Assembly (NCBI GenBank): GCA_036389795.1
Contig: DASVWD010000090.1
Span: forward strand, 1-58,519
DNA from: Longimicrobium sp.
GTDB lineage: Bacteria; Gemmatimonadota; Gemmatimonadetes; Longimicrobiales; Longimicrobiaceae
Direction of reading: 5' to 3'
DNA length: 58,519 nucleotides
Under the pieces are notes generated by a model. The model had not been told where the DNA came from and did no database searches. It worked only from the letters and a program-made list of their open reading frames with translations. Positions 15,875 to 23,191 of the stretch are shown piece by piece (the first letter of the stretch is position 1; each line of letters opens with the position of its first letter). A program made the position numbers and the translations under genes.

Positions 15875-17623
15875 CTAATCGATTGTCGAGAGGATGCGGC
15901 GGGCTTCGGGGGCCAGGTCGGAGTCCCTCCCCGCGGCGAACGAGGCCAGGACGTCGCGGGCGGCGGGCGTGGGGATGCGGGCGATCGCGGCGAGGGCGGC
16001 GGTCTTCACGCGCAGCATCTTCTTCCCCCCGAACAGCGCGCGGCGGTTGACGACGTTCAGCAGCGCCGGGAGCGCCTCGCCCGAGCCGGTGCGGCCCAGC
16101 GCGACGATGGCGGCCACCTGCAGCTCCTCGTCGCCCGCTTCGACGACCAGGCGCGCCAGGAACGGGACCGCCGCGGCGTCGCCCACCGTGCCCAGGTGCT
16201 GGATGGCGGCGCGCTTCACCCCGGGGTCGCGGTCACCCAGCAGGTCCACCAGCACGCGCAGCCCGCCCCGGCCGCCGACGGCCGCCGCCAGCCGGGCCAC
16301 GTCCGCCCTCACGCCGGCGTCGGGGTGCGCGGCGGCCTCGGCGAGCCAGCGGACGGCCAGGTCGTGGTCGACCTCGGGGAGCGTGGCCAGCTCCAGGACC
16401 ATCCGCGTGCGCGCCGGCGCGGGGTCCTGCATGGCCCGGGCGACGATGCGCTGGGCCATCCCCTCCAGCGGCAGCAGGCGGCGGAAGACGGCCTTGCGCA
16501 GCTCGGCGTCGCCGGTGCGGAAGAGGAGGTTCTCCAGCAGCGGCACGGCCTCGTCGCCGATGAAGCCGAAGAAGTCGAGGATGCGCTCGCGCTCCCGGCC
16601 GCCGTGCTCGAGGAGGCGGGCCAGGAGCTGCAGCGTCTCGGGCGTCCCCGCCCGCTGCAGCGCGGTGGCGGCCGAGTCGCGGAAGATGCGGGTGCGGTCG
16701 GGGCGCCGGGCCTCGCGCACCAGCGCGTCGAGGAGCGCCACGGCCTGCTCGTGGCTGTCGGAGCGCACCAGCCTGAGCCCCGCGCGGGTGCACGCCTGCG
16801 CCAGCTCGTCGAAGCGCGCGGGGTTGTCGGCCGCGTGCAGCAGCGCGGGAAGCTGCTCCGCTTCGTCGTGGTGGCGCTCGTCCTTCGCCACGCGGAAGAA
16901 GTGGTACATGTCGTGGCTCCCCGGCTCCTCGCCCGGCGCCCCGGCCGGAGCGGCCGGCGCGGGCGCGGGCGCGTCGAGCACCGGGAACTCGTCGAGCAGC
17001 TCGAACTCCGACAGCTCCGTCCCGTCTCCCGCGAACAGCTCGAACTCCCCCACCGCCGCTCCCGCGTCCGCCTGCGCGTGGACGGCCGCCGGCGCCTCCT
17101 CGCGCGGCGGCGCCGCTTCGGCCGACGGCGCCTGCCCTTCGACCGCCGGCGCGCCGGCAGACGGCGAAGCCTCCGCCTCCGCGGCGGGCTCGCGCGGCGG
17201 GGCGGCGGGCGGGCGGTAGACCTCGCCGGCCGACGTGCTCAGGTAGACGCCGCGCGGCCGGCGCCTGGCGAGGAACGCGACGACGCCCCCCTCCCCCAGC
17301 TCGGCGGGGGTCTTCCCCACCGCCTCGAAGAGCACGCGCAGGTCGTCCGCGCCAGCGCCGGGGGTGAAACCGACGCGGCTCACGCGCAGGACGATGAGCT
17401 GCCCGGCCGCGCGCAGGAGCCGCGGGTCCGCCCCGCCCAGGAGCCGGCCGCGGAAGGAGAAGCCGGTGAACTGGACGTCGAGCACCAGGCTCTTGAGCTT
17501 GGCGAACACGCCCTCCAGCGCCGCGGCGGCCTCCCCGGCGAGCGCGGCGGGGTCGCCCTCGCGGAGCGCGGCGGCGGCCAGGGCGTGGAGGAACCGTGCG
17601 GCGGGTGCGGGCTGGTCGGGCAT
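15875..17623 (-). CDS. HEAT-repeat protein, large, function unknown
   Basis: 582 residues from ATG 17623. The N-terminal ~190 residues form an alpha/beta domain (VFAKLKSLVLDVQFTGFSFRGRLL ... GVYLSTSAGEVYRP), followed by an Ala/Pro/Glu-rich linker to about 290. Residues ~320-582 are HEAT-like repeats: VRADVARLAAAVGGRGGLRVLVDLLGDRDPGVKRAAIQHLGTVGDAAAVPFLARL and several more ending with RRILSTID. A scaffolding role is typical of such repeats. Its last 32 bases are duplicated at 15481-15512. No signal peptide is seen. Start choice is uncertain because no Shine-Dalgarno is visible. Confidence 0.78.
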   Translation of the reverse strand: MPDQPAPAARFLHALAAAALREGDPAALAGEAAAALEGVFAKLKSLVLDVQFTGFSFRGRLLGGADPRLLRAAGQLIVLRVSRVGFTPGAGADDLRVLFEAVGKTPAELGEGGVVAFLARRRPRGVYLSTSAGEVYRPPAAPPREPAAEAEASPSAGAPAVEGQAPSAEAAPPREEAPAAVHAQADAGAAVGEFELFAGDGTELSEFELLDEFPVLDAPAPAPAAPAGAPGEEPGSHDMYHFFRVAKDERHHDEAEQLPALLHAADNPARFDELAQACTRAGLRLVRSDSHEQAVALLDALVREARRPDRTRIFRDSAATALQRAGTPETLQLLARLLEHGGRERERILDFFGFIGDEAVPLLENLLFRTGDAELRKAVFRRLLPLEGMAQRIVARAMQDPAPARTRMVLELATLPEVDHDLAVRWLAEAAAHPDAGVRADVARLAAAVGGRGGLRVLVDLLGDRDPGVKRAAIQHLGTVGDAAAVPFLARLVVEAGDEELQVAAIVALGRTGSGEALPALLNVVNRRALFGGKKMLRVKTAALAAIARIPTPAARDVLASFAAGRDSDLAPEARRILSTID

Positions 17624-17659
17624 GGGTCGCGGAGGGCGGTGGGACTGGGGTTGTGGAGG

Positions 17660-17710
17660 GGCGGCTGAAGCCGCGGCAACAACGGCGAAAAGCCTGCCTT
17701 CGCAGGCTCC
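17660..17710 (-). repeat. Two-hairpin dispersed repeat, copy 2
   Basis: GGCGGCTGAAGCCGCGG, spacer CAACAACGGCGAAA, then AGCCTGCCTTCGCAGGCT. Same architecture as 4088-4143 but with a different loop hairpin (GCCTGC/GCAGGC), reverse orientation. It lies upstream of the HEAT gene. Confidence 0.7.
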
Positions 17711-17850
17711 TTCGGCGCCGGGGTCGGCCTCGGCGCGTCGGGCCGGCACGGGCGAGGCAGGCCTCGCCCCTGCGGAACGCGGGTCGGCCGGGTCTCAGGA
17801 GAACAGTGCCAGGTTTATGGCAGTGCGCGATTTAGCGCTTTCCATCTCAC

Positions 17851-17889
17851 GTACTTTCGCACTTTCGCACTCACGCACTTTCGCACTTC
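17851..17889. repeat. TTTCGCAC tandem repeat array
   Basis: Four to five imperfect copies of CGCACTTT or CGCACTCA, at the 3' end of the GT2 gene. The same array in reverse orientation is at 57236-57276, and a three-copy form is at 2201-2226. Confidence 0.7.
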
Positions 17890-17890
17890 C

Positions 17891-18655
17891 CTACAGCTTC
17901 CCGAAGATCGACAGCACCCGCAGCCGCCACACCCGCCAGACGGCTTCGCGGACGATCTGCTTCGACATCTTGCTCACGCCCACGTCGCGGTCCACGAACA
18001 TGATGGGGATCTCGCCCAGGCGGAAGCCTTTCTTCCAGGCGCGGAAGCTCATCTCGATCTGGAAGGCGTAGCCGTTCGACTCCACCCGGTCGAGCGGGAT
18101 GGATTCCAGCACCTGGCGGCGGAAGCACTTGTAGCCGCCCGTGGCGTCGGCGATGGGGAGCCCGGTGACCTTGCGGGCGTAAACGTTGGCGAAGTAGCTG
18201 AGCAGGAGCCGGCCGATCGGCCAGTTCACCACCGTGACGCGGCCGTGCAGGTAGCGCGAGCCCAGCACCACGTCGTAGTTCTCGATCGCCTCCAGGAACT
18301 GCGGCAGGTGCCCGGGGTCGTGCGAGAAGTCGGCGTCCATCTCGAAGAGGGCGTCGTAGCCCCGCTCGATCCCCCAGCGGAAGCCGGCCAGGTACGCCTT
18401 CCCCAACCCCTCCTTGAGCTGCCGGTGGAGGACGTGCACGCGCCGCTCCCCCGCCGCGATCTCGTCGGCCAGCTCGCCCGTGCCGTCGGGCGAGTTGTCG
18501 TCCACCACCAGGATCTCCAGGCGCTCGTCGCGCGAGAGGATGGAGGGGACGAGCCGGGGGAGGTTCTCGCGCTCGTTGTACGTGGGGACGATCACCAGCG
18601 CGCGCTTGAGCCCCGCGAGGGCGGGCTCGCCTTCCAGCGCGGTGGCGCTCTCCAC
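17891..18655 (-). CDS. Family 2 glycosyltransferase, polyprenol-phosphate mannosyltransferase (Dpm1)-like
   Basis: 254 residues if GTG 18655 is the start. The GT2 core is very clear: ALVIVPTYNERENLPRLVPSIL, LVVDDNSPDGTGELADE, the GLGKAYLAGFRWGIERGYDALFEMDADFSHDP metal-binding DXD region, SRYLHGRVTVVNWP and NGYAFQIEMSFRAWKKGFRLGEIPI. This matches soluble Dpm1-type enzymes that load a sugar onto polyprenyl phosphate. The open frame continues upstream through three 15-residue tandem repeats (ending ALGALERS, AFGAVESA and ALAGLKRA) with no ATG, so the start is uncertain. Divergent from the GT4 gene at 18812. Confidence 0.85.
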   Translation of the reverse strand: MESATALEGEPALAGLKRALVIVPTYNERENLPRLVPSILSRDERLEILVVDDNSPDGTGELADEIAAGERRVHVLHRQLKEGLGKAYLAGFRWGIERGYDALFEMDADFSHDPGHLPQFLEAIENYDVVLGSRYLHGRVTVVNWPIGRLLLSYFANVYARKVTGLPIADATGGYKCFRRQVLESIPLDRVESNGYAFQIEMSFRAWKKGFRLGEIPIMFVDRDVGVSKMSKQIVREAVWRVWRLRVLSIFGKL

Positions 18656-18811
18656 GGCTCCGAAGGCGGGTCCGGCTTCCAGGGTGGTGGAGCGCTCCAG
18701 GGCTCCCAGGGCGGGTCGGGTGTCCAGGGCGGTGGCGGCTTGTGACGGGTGAGACGGGCCCGTATCTTGGGCGGAATGTACAACATACGCCCGCCGTTCG
18801 CCCCCTGACAA

Positions 18812-20020
18812 GTGAAGGTCCTGTACCTGGTCACGGCGTACGCCCGCGACCCGTCCGACGTCATCACCCCCTGGCTGGTGGAGACGATCCGGCGCCTGCG
18901 GGAGCGCGGCGTCACCGTCGAGGTGCTGGCGCCCGCGTACCGGGGCCTGGCGACGCAGGTCGTGGGCGGCGTGACGGTGCACCGCTTCCGCTACGCGCCG
19001 CGCGGCTGGGAGACGCTCACGCACGACCAGACGGCGCCCGACCGGATCCGCGAGCGGCCGCTGTTCCTGGGGCTGGTCCCCGGCTACGTGGCGGCGGGCT
19101 CGCGCGCGGCGGCCAGGCTGGCGCGGGCGGGCGGCTTCGACGTGCTGCACGCCTTCTGGCCCGTCCCGCAGGGGGTGCTGGGGCTCTGGGCGAAGCGCCG
19201 CTCGGGGCTGCCGCTGGTCTCCACCTTCTTCGGGGTGGAGCTGACCTGGATGGAGAAGCAGTTCCCCTTCCTGGCGCCGCTGCTCGTCCGCATCGTGCGC
19301 GGCTCCGACGCGGTGACGGCGATCTCCACCTACACGGCGGAGCGCCTGCGGCGGCAGGTCCCCGGCGTGGAGCCGGCGATCATCCCCTTCGGCGCGGCGG
19401 TGGACGCCCCGCCCGAGCCGCCGCCGTACACCTACGACGCCCACCGCCCCTTCGACCTGGTCTTCGTCGGGCGCCTGGTGGAGCGCAAGGGCGTGCACGT
19501 GCTGCTGGACGCGCTGGCCATGCTCCCGCCGGAGCGCCGCGTGCGCCTGCACGTGGTGGGCGACGGGCCGGAGCGCGGGCGGCTGGAGGAGCGGGCCGCG
19601 CGCCTGGGCCTCGGCGGGCGCGCGGTCTTCCACGGCTTCGTCTCGAAGGACGAGCTGCAGGCGCATCTCACGACCTGCGACGCCTTCGTCCTCCCCGCGG
19701 TGGTCGACGCCAAGGGCGACACCGAGGGGCTGGGCGTGGTGCTGCTGGAGGCGATGAGCTACGCGCGGCCGGTGATCGCGAGCGCGGCGGGCGGCATCCT
19801 GGACATCGTGCAGGGCGGGCGCAACGGCTGGCTGGTCCCCCCCGGCGACGCGGCCGCCCTCGCCGCCGCGGTCTCGGCCTGCATGGACGACCCGGACCGC
19901 GCGCGGACGCTGGGGCTCCACGGCCGCGAGGACGTGGAGGCCGGGTTCTCGTGGGACGTGATCGCGGACCGGCTGGCGGAGATCTACCGGCGGGTGGCGG
20001 GGCGGGATCGTGCCGATTGA
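18812..20020 (+). CDS. Family 4 glycosyltransferase
   Basis: 402 residues, GT-B fold. N-terminal LYLVTAYARDPSDVITPWLVETIRRLRERGVTVEVLAP; acceptor/donor linker LVFVGRLVERKGVHVLLDAL; C-terminal nucleotide-sugar motif with EX7E-type AKGDTEGLGVVLLEAMSYARPVIASAAGGILDIV. A sugar is added to a lipid-linked or surface glycan. GTG at 18812 is inferred; no ribosome site is obvious, and a weak TTGTGA/TATCTT promoter (about 18735-18763) may serve it. Belongs with the GT2, methyltransferase, GT4, YfhO and flippase genes as a glycan cluster. Confidence 0.88.
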   Translation: MKVLYLVTAYARDPSDVITPWLVETIRRLRERGVTVEVLAPAYRGLATQVVGGVTVHRFRYAPRGWETLTHDQTAPDRIRERPLFLGLVPGYVAAGSRAAARLARAGGFDVLHAFWPVPQGVLGLWAKRRSGLPLVSTFFGVELTWMEKQFPFLAPLLVRIVRGSDAVTAISTYTAERLRRQVPGVEPAIIPFGAAVDAPPEPPPYTYDAHRPFDLVFVGRLVERKGVHVLLDALAMLPPERRVRLHVVGDGPERGRLEERAARLGLGGRAVFHGFVSKDELQAHLTTCDAFVLPAVVDAKGDTEGLGVVLLEAMSYARPVIASAAGGILDIVQGGRNGWLVPPGDAAALAAAVSACMDDPDRARTLGLHGREDVEAGFSWDVIADRLAEIYRRVAGRDRAD

Positions 20021-20040
20021 CGGACGATCGCGCCGCCGCG

Positions 20041-20100
20041 GGGGCCCTCACCCGGCCGCCTTAGGGCGTCCACCCTCTCCCAACTTCGGGAGAGGGTACT
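20041..20100 (-). repeat. DUF559-associated repeat, copy A (inverted)
   Basis: Reverse complement reads AGTACCCTCTCCCGAAGTTG, then GGAGAGGGTGGACGCCCTAAGGCGGCCGGGTGAGGGCC. It is oriented opposite to copies B and C, so it faces copy B across the DUF559 gene. Inner hairpin CCCTCTCCC/GGGAGAGGG. Confidence 0.85.
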
Positions 20101-20176
20101 TTGCAGAGTGTGGTGGTGCGCGCGGGACACGGTCGCGGAAGAGATATCCAACGGACCTTGAGTGCGGAGGCGGCGG

Positions 20177-20557
20177 ATGAGGCAGGGGCGGATTCGCGGG
20201 GTGTCGCCGGAGCTGCGGGAGGCGGCGCGGGGGCTGCGGAAGGAGATGACGTACGCCGAGCGGTTGCTGTGGAACGGCATCCGGGGGTGGAAGGTCGGCG
20301 GCGGTGGGGCGAAGTTCCGGAGGCAGCATCCGCTGGGACACTTCATCCTCGACTTCTACTGCCACGCCGCGAAGCTGTGCGTCGAGGTCGACGGCGGCAT
20401 CCACGACCTGCAGCCCGAGCGCGACGCGGAGCGGGACGCCTGCCTCGCCGCCGCCGGCATCAAGACCCTGCGCTTCCGCAACGAGGAAGTGTTCGGCGAC
20501 ATCCGCGCCGTCCTCCGCCGCATCGAGCAGGAGGTGTGGCATCGAACTGCGCCGTAA
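20177..20557 (+). CDS. DUF559 (Vsr-like PD-(D/E)XK) endonuclease-like protein
   Basis: 126 residues from ATG 20177 (GGAGG six bases upstream); a GTG at 20162 would add five Arg-rich residues. DUF559 signature: RGLRKEMTYAERLLWNGIRG, then FRRQHPLGHFILDFYCHAAKLCVEVDGGIHD, where ILDFYC and VEVDGG provide the Asp/Glu of a Vsr-type catalytic core, and LRFRNEEVFGDIRAVLRRI ends it. Related proteins are nicking or mismatch-type endonucleases, but this family's substrate is not known. The gene is enclosed by inverted repeat copies A (20041-20100) and B (20598-20661), and a decayed second gene end follows. Confidence 0.85.
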   Translation: MRQGRIRGVSPELREAARGLRKEMTYAERLLWNGIRGWKVGGGGAKFRRQHPLGHFILDFYCHAAKLCVEVDGGIHDLQPERDAERDACLAAAGIKTLRFRNEEVFGDIRAVLRRIEQEVWHRTAP

Positions 20558-20597
20558 TCACTTCTCGGCGCAGAGATGCGAATGTGTACGGACCGTT

Positions 20598-20661
20598 GAG
20601 TACCCTCTCCCGCAGTTTGGGAGAGGGTGGACGCCCTGAGGCGGCCGGGTGAGGGCCCCCC
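20598..20661 (+). repeat. DUF559-associated repeat, copy B
   Basis: GAGTACCCTCTCCCGCAGTT, then TGGGAGAGGGTGGACGCCCTGAGGCGGCCGGGTGAGGGCC. Inverted relative to copy A, direct relative to C. The preceding 20 bases (TGTACGGACCGTT) also resemble those before copy C. Confidence 0.85.
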
Positions 20662-20714
20662 GCGCCGTCCTCCGCCGCATCGAGCACGAAGCCTGGCATC
20701 GCACCGCGCCGTGA
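20661..20714 (+). pseudogene. Remnant of a second DUF559 gene (3' end only)
   Basis: 54 bases match the last 54 bases of the intact DUF559 gene (20504-20557) at 47 positions by eye, preserving frame and stop: it reads RAVLRRIEHEAWHRTAP and TGA. The 5' body is absent; copy B of the repeat abuts the break directly. A deletion derivative of a repeat-gene-repeat unit is the simplest reading. Confidence 0.8.
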
Positions 20715-20759
20715 ACAACCTTGTGTGGCGCCGGGACAGGGATGCGCACCGGACCGGTG

Positions 20760-20825
20760 AAGTACCCTCTCCCGAAGTTGGGAGAGGGTGGACGCCCTGA
20801 GGCGGCCGGGTGAGGGTCCCCCGCG
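20760..20825 (+). repeat. DUF559-associated repeat, copy C
   Basis: AAGTACCCTCTCCCGAAGTT, then GGGAGAGGGTGGACGCCCTGAGGCGGCCGGGTGAGGGTCC. Direct repeat of copy B, about 160 nt downstream. A fourth, gene-less copy is at 41097-41153. Confidence 0.85.
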
Positions 20826-20880
20826 GCGGCACAGAAGCCCGCCGAATCGCACGAATCGTAATCCGGGAAGATCGAGAGAC

Positions 20881-21783
20881 TTGAACACCGCCGAGACCCG
20901 CGTCAGCCGCACCGACACCTCGCACGTGGAGCCCCGCTACCTGGCGCTGCTGGAAGCGGAGCGTGCCGCCTGGTGGAGCTCGGAGAACTTCGACACCTGG
21001 AAGAACCTCTACGTCAGCGAGTACGCGCGCGGCTTCTACGTGGTCGACACGCTGCGCAGGTACGTGCCCGACTTCGAGGTGAGCGGCGCCCGCGTGCTCG
21101 ACATCGGCTGCGGCGACGCGGGGGTGCTGATCGCCTTCGCCGAGCGCGGGGCCCGGTGCGCGGGGATCGAGCTGGACGAGAAGTCGCTGGAGCGCGGGCG
21201 GGTGCGCGCGGAGGAGCACGGCGTGGAGGTGGACCTGCGCAGGGGGATCGCCGAGGAGCTCCCCTGGCCTGACGGCAGCTTCGACCTGGTGATCCTCGAC
21301 AACGTGCTGGAGCACGTCACCGACCGCGGGAAGACGCTCCGCGAGATCCACCGCGTGCTGCGCCCCGGCGGGCTCCTCTACCAGGTGACGCCCAAGCCGT
21401 TCGCGCTCTACAGCCTGTGGAACGACCCGCACTACGACCTGGCGGGGCTGGTGCTGATGCCGCGGAGCATGCAGATCTGGTACTTCGAGAAGGTGCGCGG
21501 CGGCGGCGAGGGCACCTACGACGTGGGCGTGATCCCCACCCGCCCGCGGCTCAGGAAGATGCTGCGCCAGGCGGGGTTCGAGCCGGTGGTCAGCCCGCGC
21601 GAGCTGTGGGTGCACTACCTGCGCAACCGCATCGCCCGCCCCGAGGAGGTGCGCCCGGGGCTCAAGCGGAAGCTGGCCTCCTTCTTCGGCAGCCGCCGCT
21701 GGCCGTTCGAGAACCCCCTGATGCGCTGGCTCTGGGACGTGTCGATCGGGTCCAACTTCTTCATCGCGCGGCGGAAGGCGTGA
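20881..21783 (+). CDS. Class I SAM methyltransferase (UbiE/Methyltransf_11-like)
   Basis: 300 residues from TTG 20881, with GAGAG just upstream; there is no in-frame ATG that avoids the repeat. Motif I VLDIGCGDAGVLIAFAERG (about 69-87), acidic end of strand 2 (GIELDE), motif IV DLVILDNVLEHVTD and post-motif LREIHRVLRPGGLLYQVTPKPFALYS identify a Methyltransf_11 fold. The C-terminal half (LRKMLRQAGFEPV, RWPFENPLMRWLWDVSIGSNFFI) recurs in methyltransferases of polysaccharide clusters. It probably methylates a sugar or lipid acceptor in the adjacent glycan pathway; this is inference. Confidence 0.83.
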   Translation: MNTAETRVSRTDTSHVEPRYLALLEAERAAWWSSENFDTWKNLYVSEYARGFYVVDTLRRYVPDFEVSGARVLDIGCGDAGVLIAFAERGARCAGIELDEKSLERGRVRAEEHGVEVDLRRGIAEELPWPDGSFDLVILDNVLEHVTDRGKTLREIHRVLRPGGLLYQVTPKPFALYSLWNDPHYDLAGLVLMPRSMQIWYFEKVRGGGEGTYDVGVIPTRPRLRKMLRQAGFEPVVSPRELWVHYLRNRIARPEEVRPGLKRKLASFFGSRRWPFENPLMRWLWDVSIGSNFFIARRKA

Positions 21784-21826
21784 CAGCCGCTTCTGGTGAG
21801 TCGATGCGCTCCGGAACTCCACGGGC

Positions 21827-22010
21827 TGTCATCCCGAGGGAGCGTCCGGCCGGAATCCTGATCTCGAGCGGGAGGTGGGACGCTCCCGAAGGATCTATGG
21901 GCGGCCTCGCACGGGTCCCGCGGTTCCGTTCGGAGGCAGCCCATAGATCCTTCGGCCCTGCCGTCTTCCGTGTGGACGCGGGTTCCGTCTGGCCGGGCCT
22001 CAGGATGACA
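21827..22010. repeat. TGTCATCC...GGATGACA bordered palindromic element (E3)
   Basis: Termini TGTCATCCCGAGGG and CCTCAGGATGACA. The core has GACGCTCCCGAAGGATCTAT followed by GGGC and its counterpart GCCCATAGATCCTTCGG, i.e. an internal inverted repeat within a bordered element of about 184 bp. Confidence 0.75.
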
Positions 22011-22057
22011 GCGGGTGGGGTTCGCAGAAGAAACGGATTCGGTAGCGGGGCCGGACG

Positions 22058-23182
22058 ATGACGCTGCGCGTCCTGCACGTCATCTACGACGACCCGCAGA
22101 ACCCGTGGGTCGCGGGGGGCGGCGCGGTGCGGGTATTCGAGTTGTACCGGCGGCTCGCGGGGCGCGTCGACGCGACGGTGGCCACGGGGAGCTTCCCCGG
22201 CGCGCGCGACGAGACGGTGGACGGGGTGAAGTACGTGCGGCTCGGCGCGCGCTCGCCGTACGCGTGGAGCCGGCTGACGTACGCGGCGGCGGCCAACCGG
22301 CTGCTGCGGAGCATGGAGTACGACGCGGCGGTCTTCGACTTCTCGACGTACACGCCGATCCTGATGCCGCGCGGCCGGCCCTGCGGCATCACCGTGCACC
22401 ACATCACCGGGCCCACGGCGCGCGAGCGGTGGGGGCCGGTCCTCGCCCCCGCGCTCGGGCAGGCGGAGCGCGCGATGCTGCGGCGCGCCCGGCGCCTCAC
22501 GGCCACCTCCACGGCGACGTACGGGCTGCTGCGCGGGATCCTGGGGCCCGAAATCCCCATCGACCTTGTGTACGCGGGCGTCCCCGACGAGCTTTTCGCC
22601 CTCGGGCGCCGGCCGGAGGGGTACCTGCTCTACTTCGGGCGGATGGACGTCATCCAGAAGGGGCTCGATACCCTGCTGGAAGCCGTCGCCCTCCTCGCCC
22701 GCGGCCGCCCGGGGCTCGAGCTGAGGATGGCCGGGCGCGGCAAGGACGCCGAGCGGGTGCGGCAGATGGCCCGCGAGCTGGGGATCGAGGCGAACGTCCG
22801 TTTCCTGGGCGCGGTGGACGAGGCCCAGCGGCAGCGCCTGTTCGCGGGCGCGGCCGTGCAGCTGATGCCGTCGCGCTTCGAGGGCTTCGGCATGGTGGCC
22901 GCCGAGGCGATGGCGGCCGGCGTCCCCCTGGTGGCCGCCGCGGCCGGCTCGCTCCCCGAGGTGGTCGACGCGCCGAACGGAGGCCTGCTCGTCCCGCCGG
23001 GGGACGCGCGGGCGCTGGCGGACGCCGCCGCCGGGCTGCTGGACGACGCATCGGCCCGCGAGGCGCTCTCGGCGTCGGCGCGGCGCTCGGCGGAGCGCTT
23101 CCGCTGGGGCGCCGTGGCCGAGCGGCACCTGCGGTTCCTGGAGAAACTGGCCGCGACGCGCGGAAGCGCCCGCCGCCCCTGA
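22058..23182 (+). CDS. Family 4 glycosyltransferase
   Basis: 374 residues. GT-B fold: N-terminal VLHVIYDDPQNPWVAGGGAVRVFELYRRLA; linker GYLLYFGRMDVIQKGLDTLLEAVALLARGRP; C-terminal MPSRFEGFGMVAAEAMAAGVPLVAAAAGSLPEVV, containing the E-x7-E donor-binding motif. ATG at 22058 (CGGGGCCGGACG upstream, weak site). It is followed 9 nt after its stop by the YfhO-like gene and lies on the same strand as the preceding methyltransferase, supporting a common glycan-assembly role. Confidence 0.9.
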   Translation: MTLRVLHVIYDDPQNPWVAGGGAVRVFELYRRLAGRVDATVATGSFPGARDETVDGVKYVRLGARSPYAWSRLTYAAAANRLLRSMEYDAAVFDFSTYTPILMPRGRPCGITVHHITGPTARERWGPVLAPALGQAERAMLRRARRLTATSTATYGLLRGILGPEIPIDLVYAGVPDELFALGRRPEGYLLYFGRMDVIQKGLDTLLEAVALLARGRPGLELRMAGRGKDAERVRQMARELGIEANVRFLGAVDEAQRQRLFAGAAVQLMPSRFEGFGMVAAEAMAAGVPLVAAAAGSLPEVVDAPNGGLLVPPGDARALADAAAGLLDDASAREALSASARRSAERFRWGAVAERHLRFLEKLAATRGSARRP

Positions 23183-23191
23183 ATCAGACCG

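Noticed and set aside
15481-15906. Toxin-antitoxin module at the HEAT gene 3' end
   Set aside because: The 86-residue protein has an antitoxin-like start but no toxin gene lies next to it in either direction, so the call is not supported.
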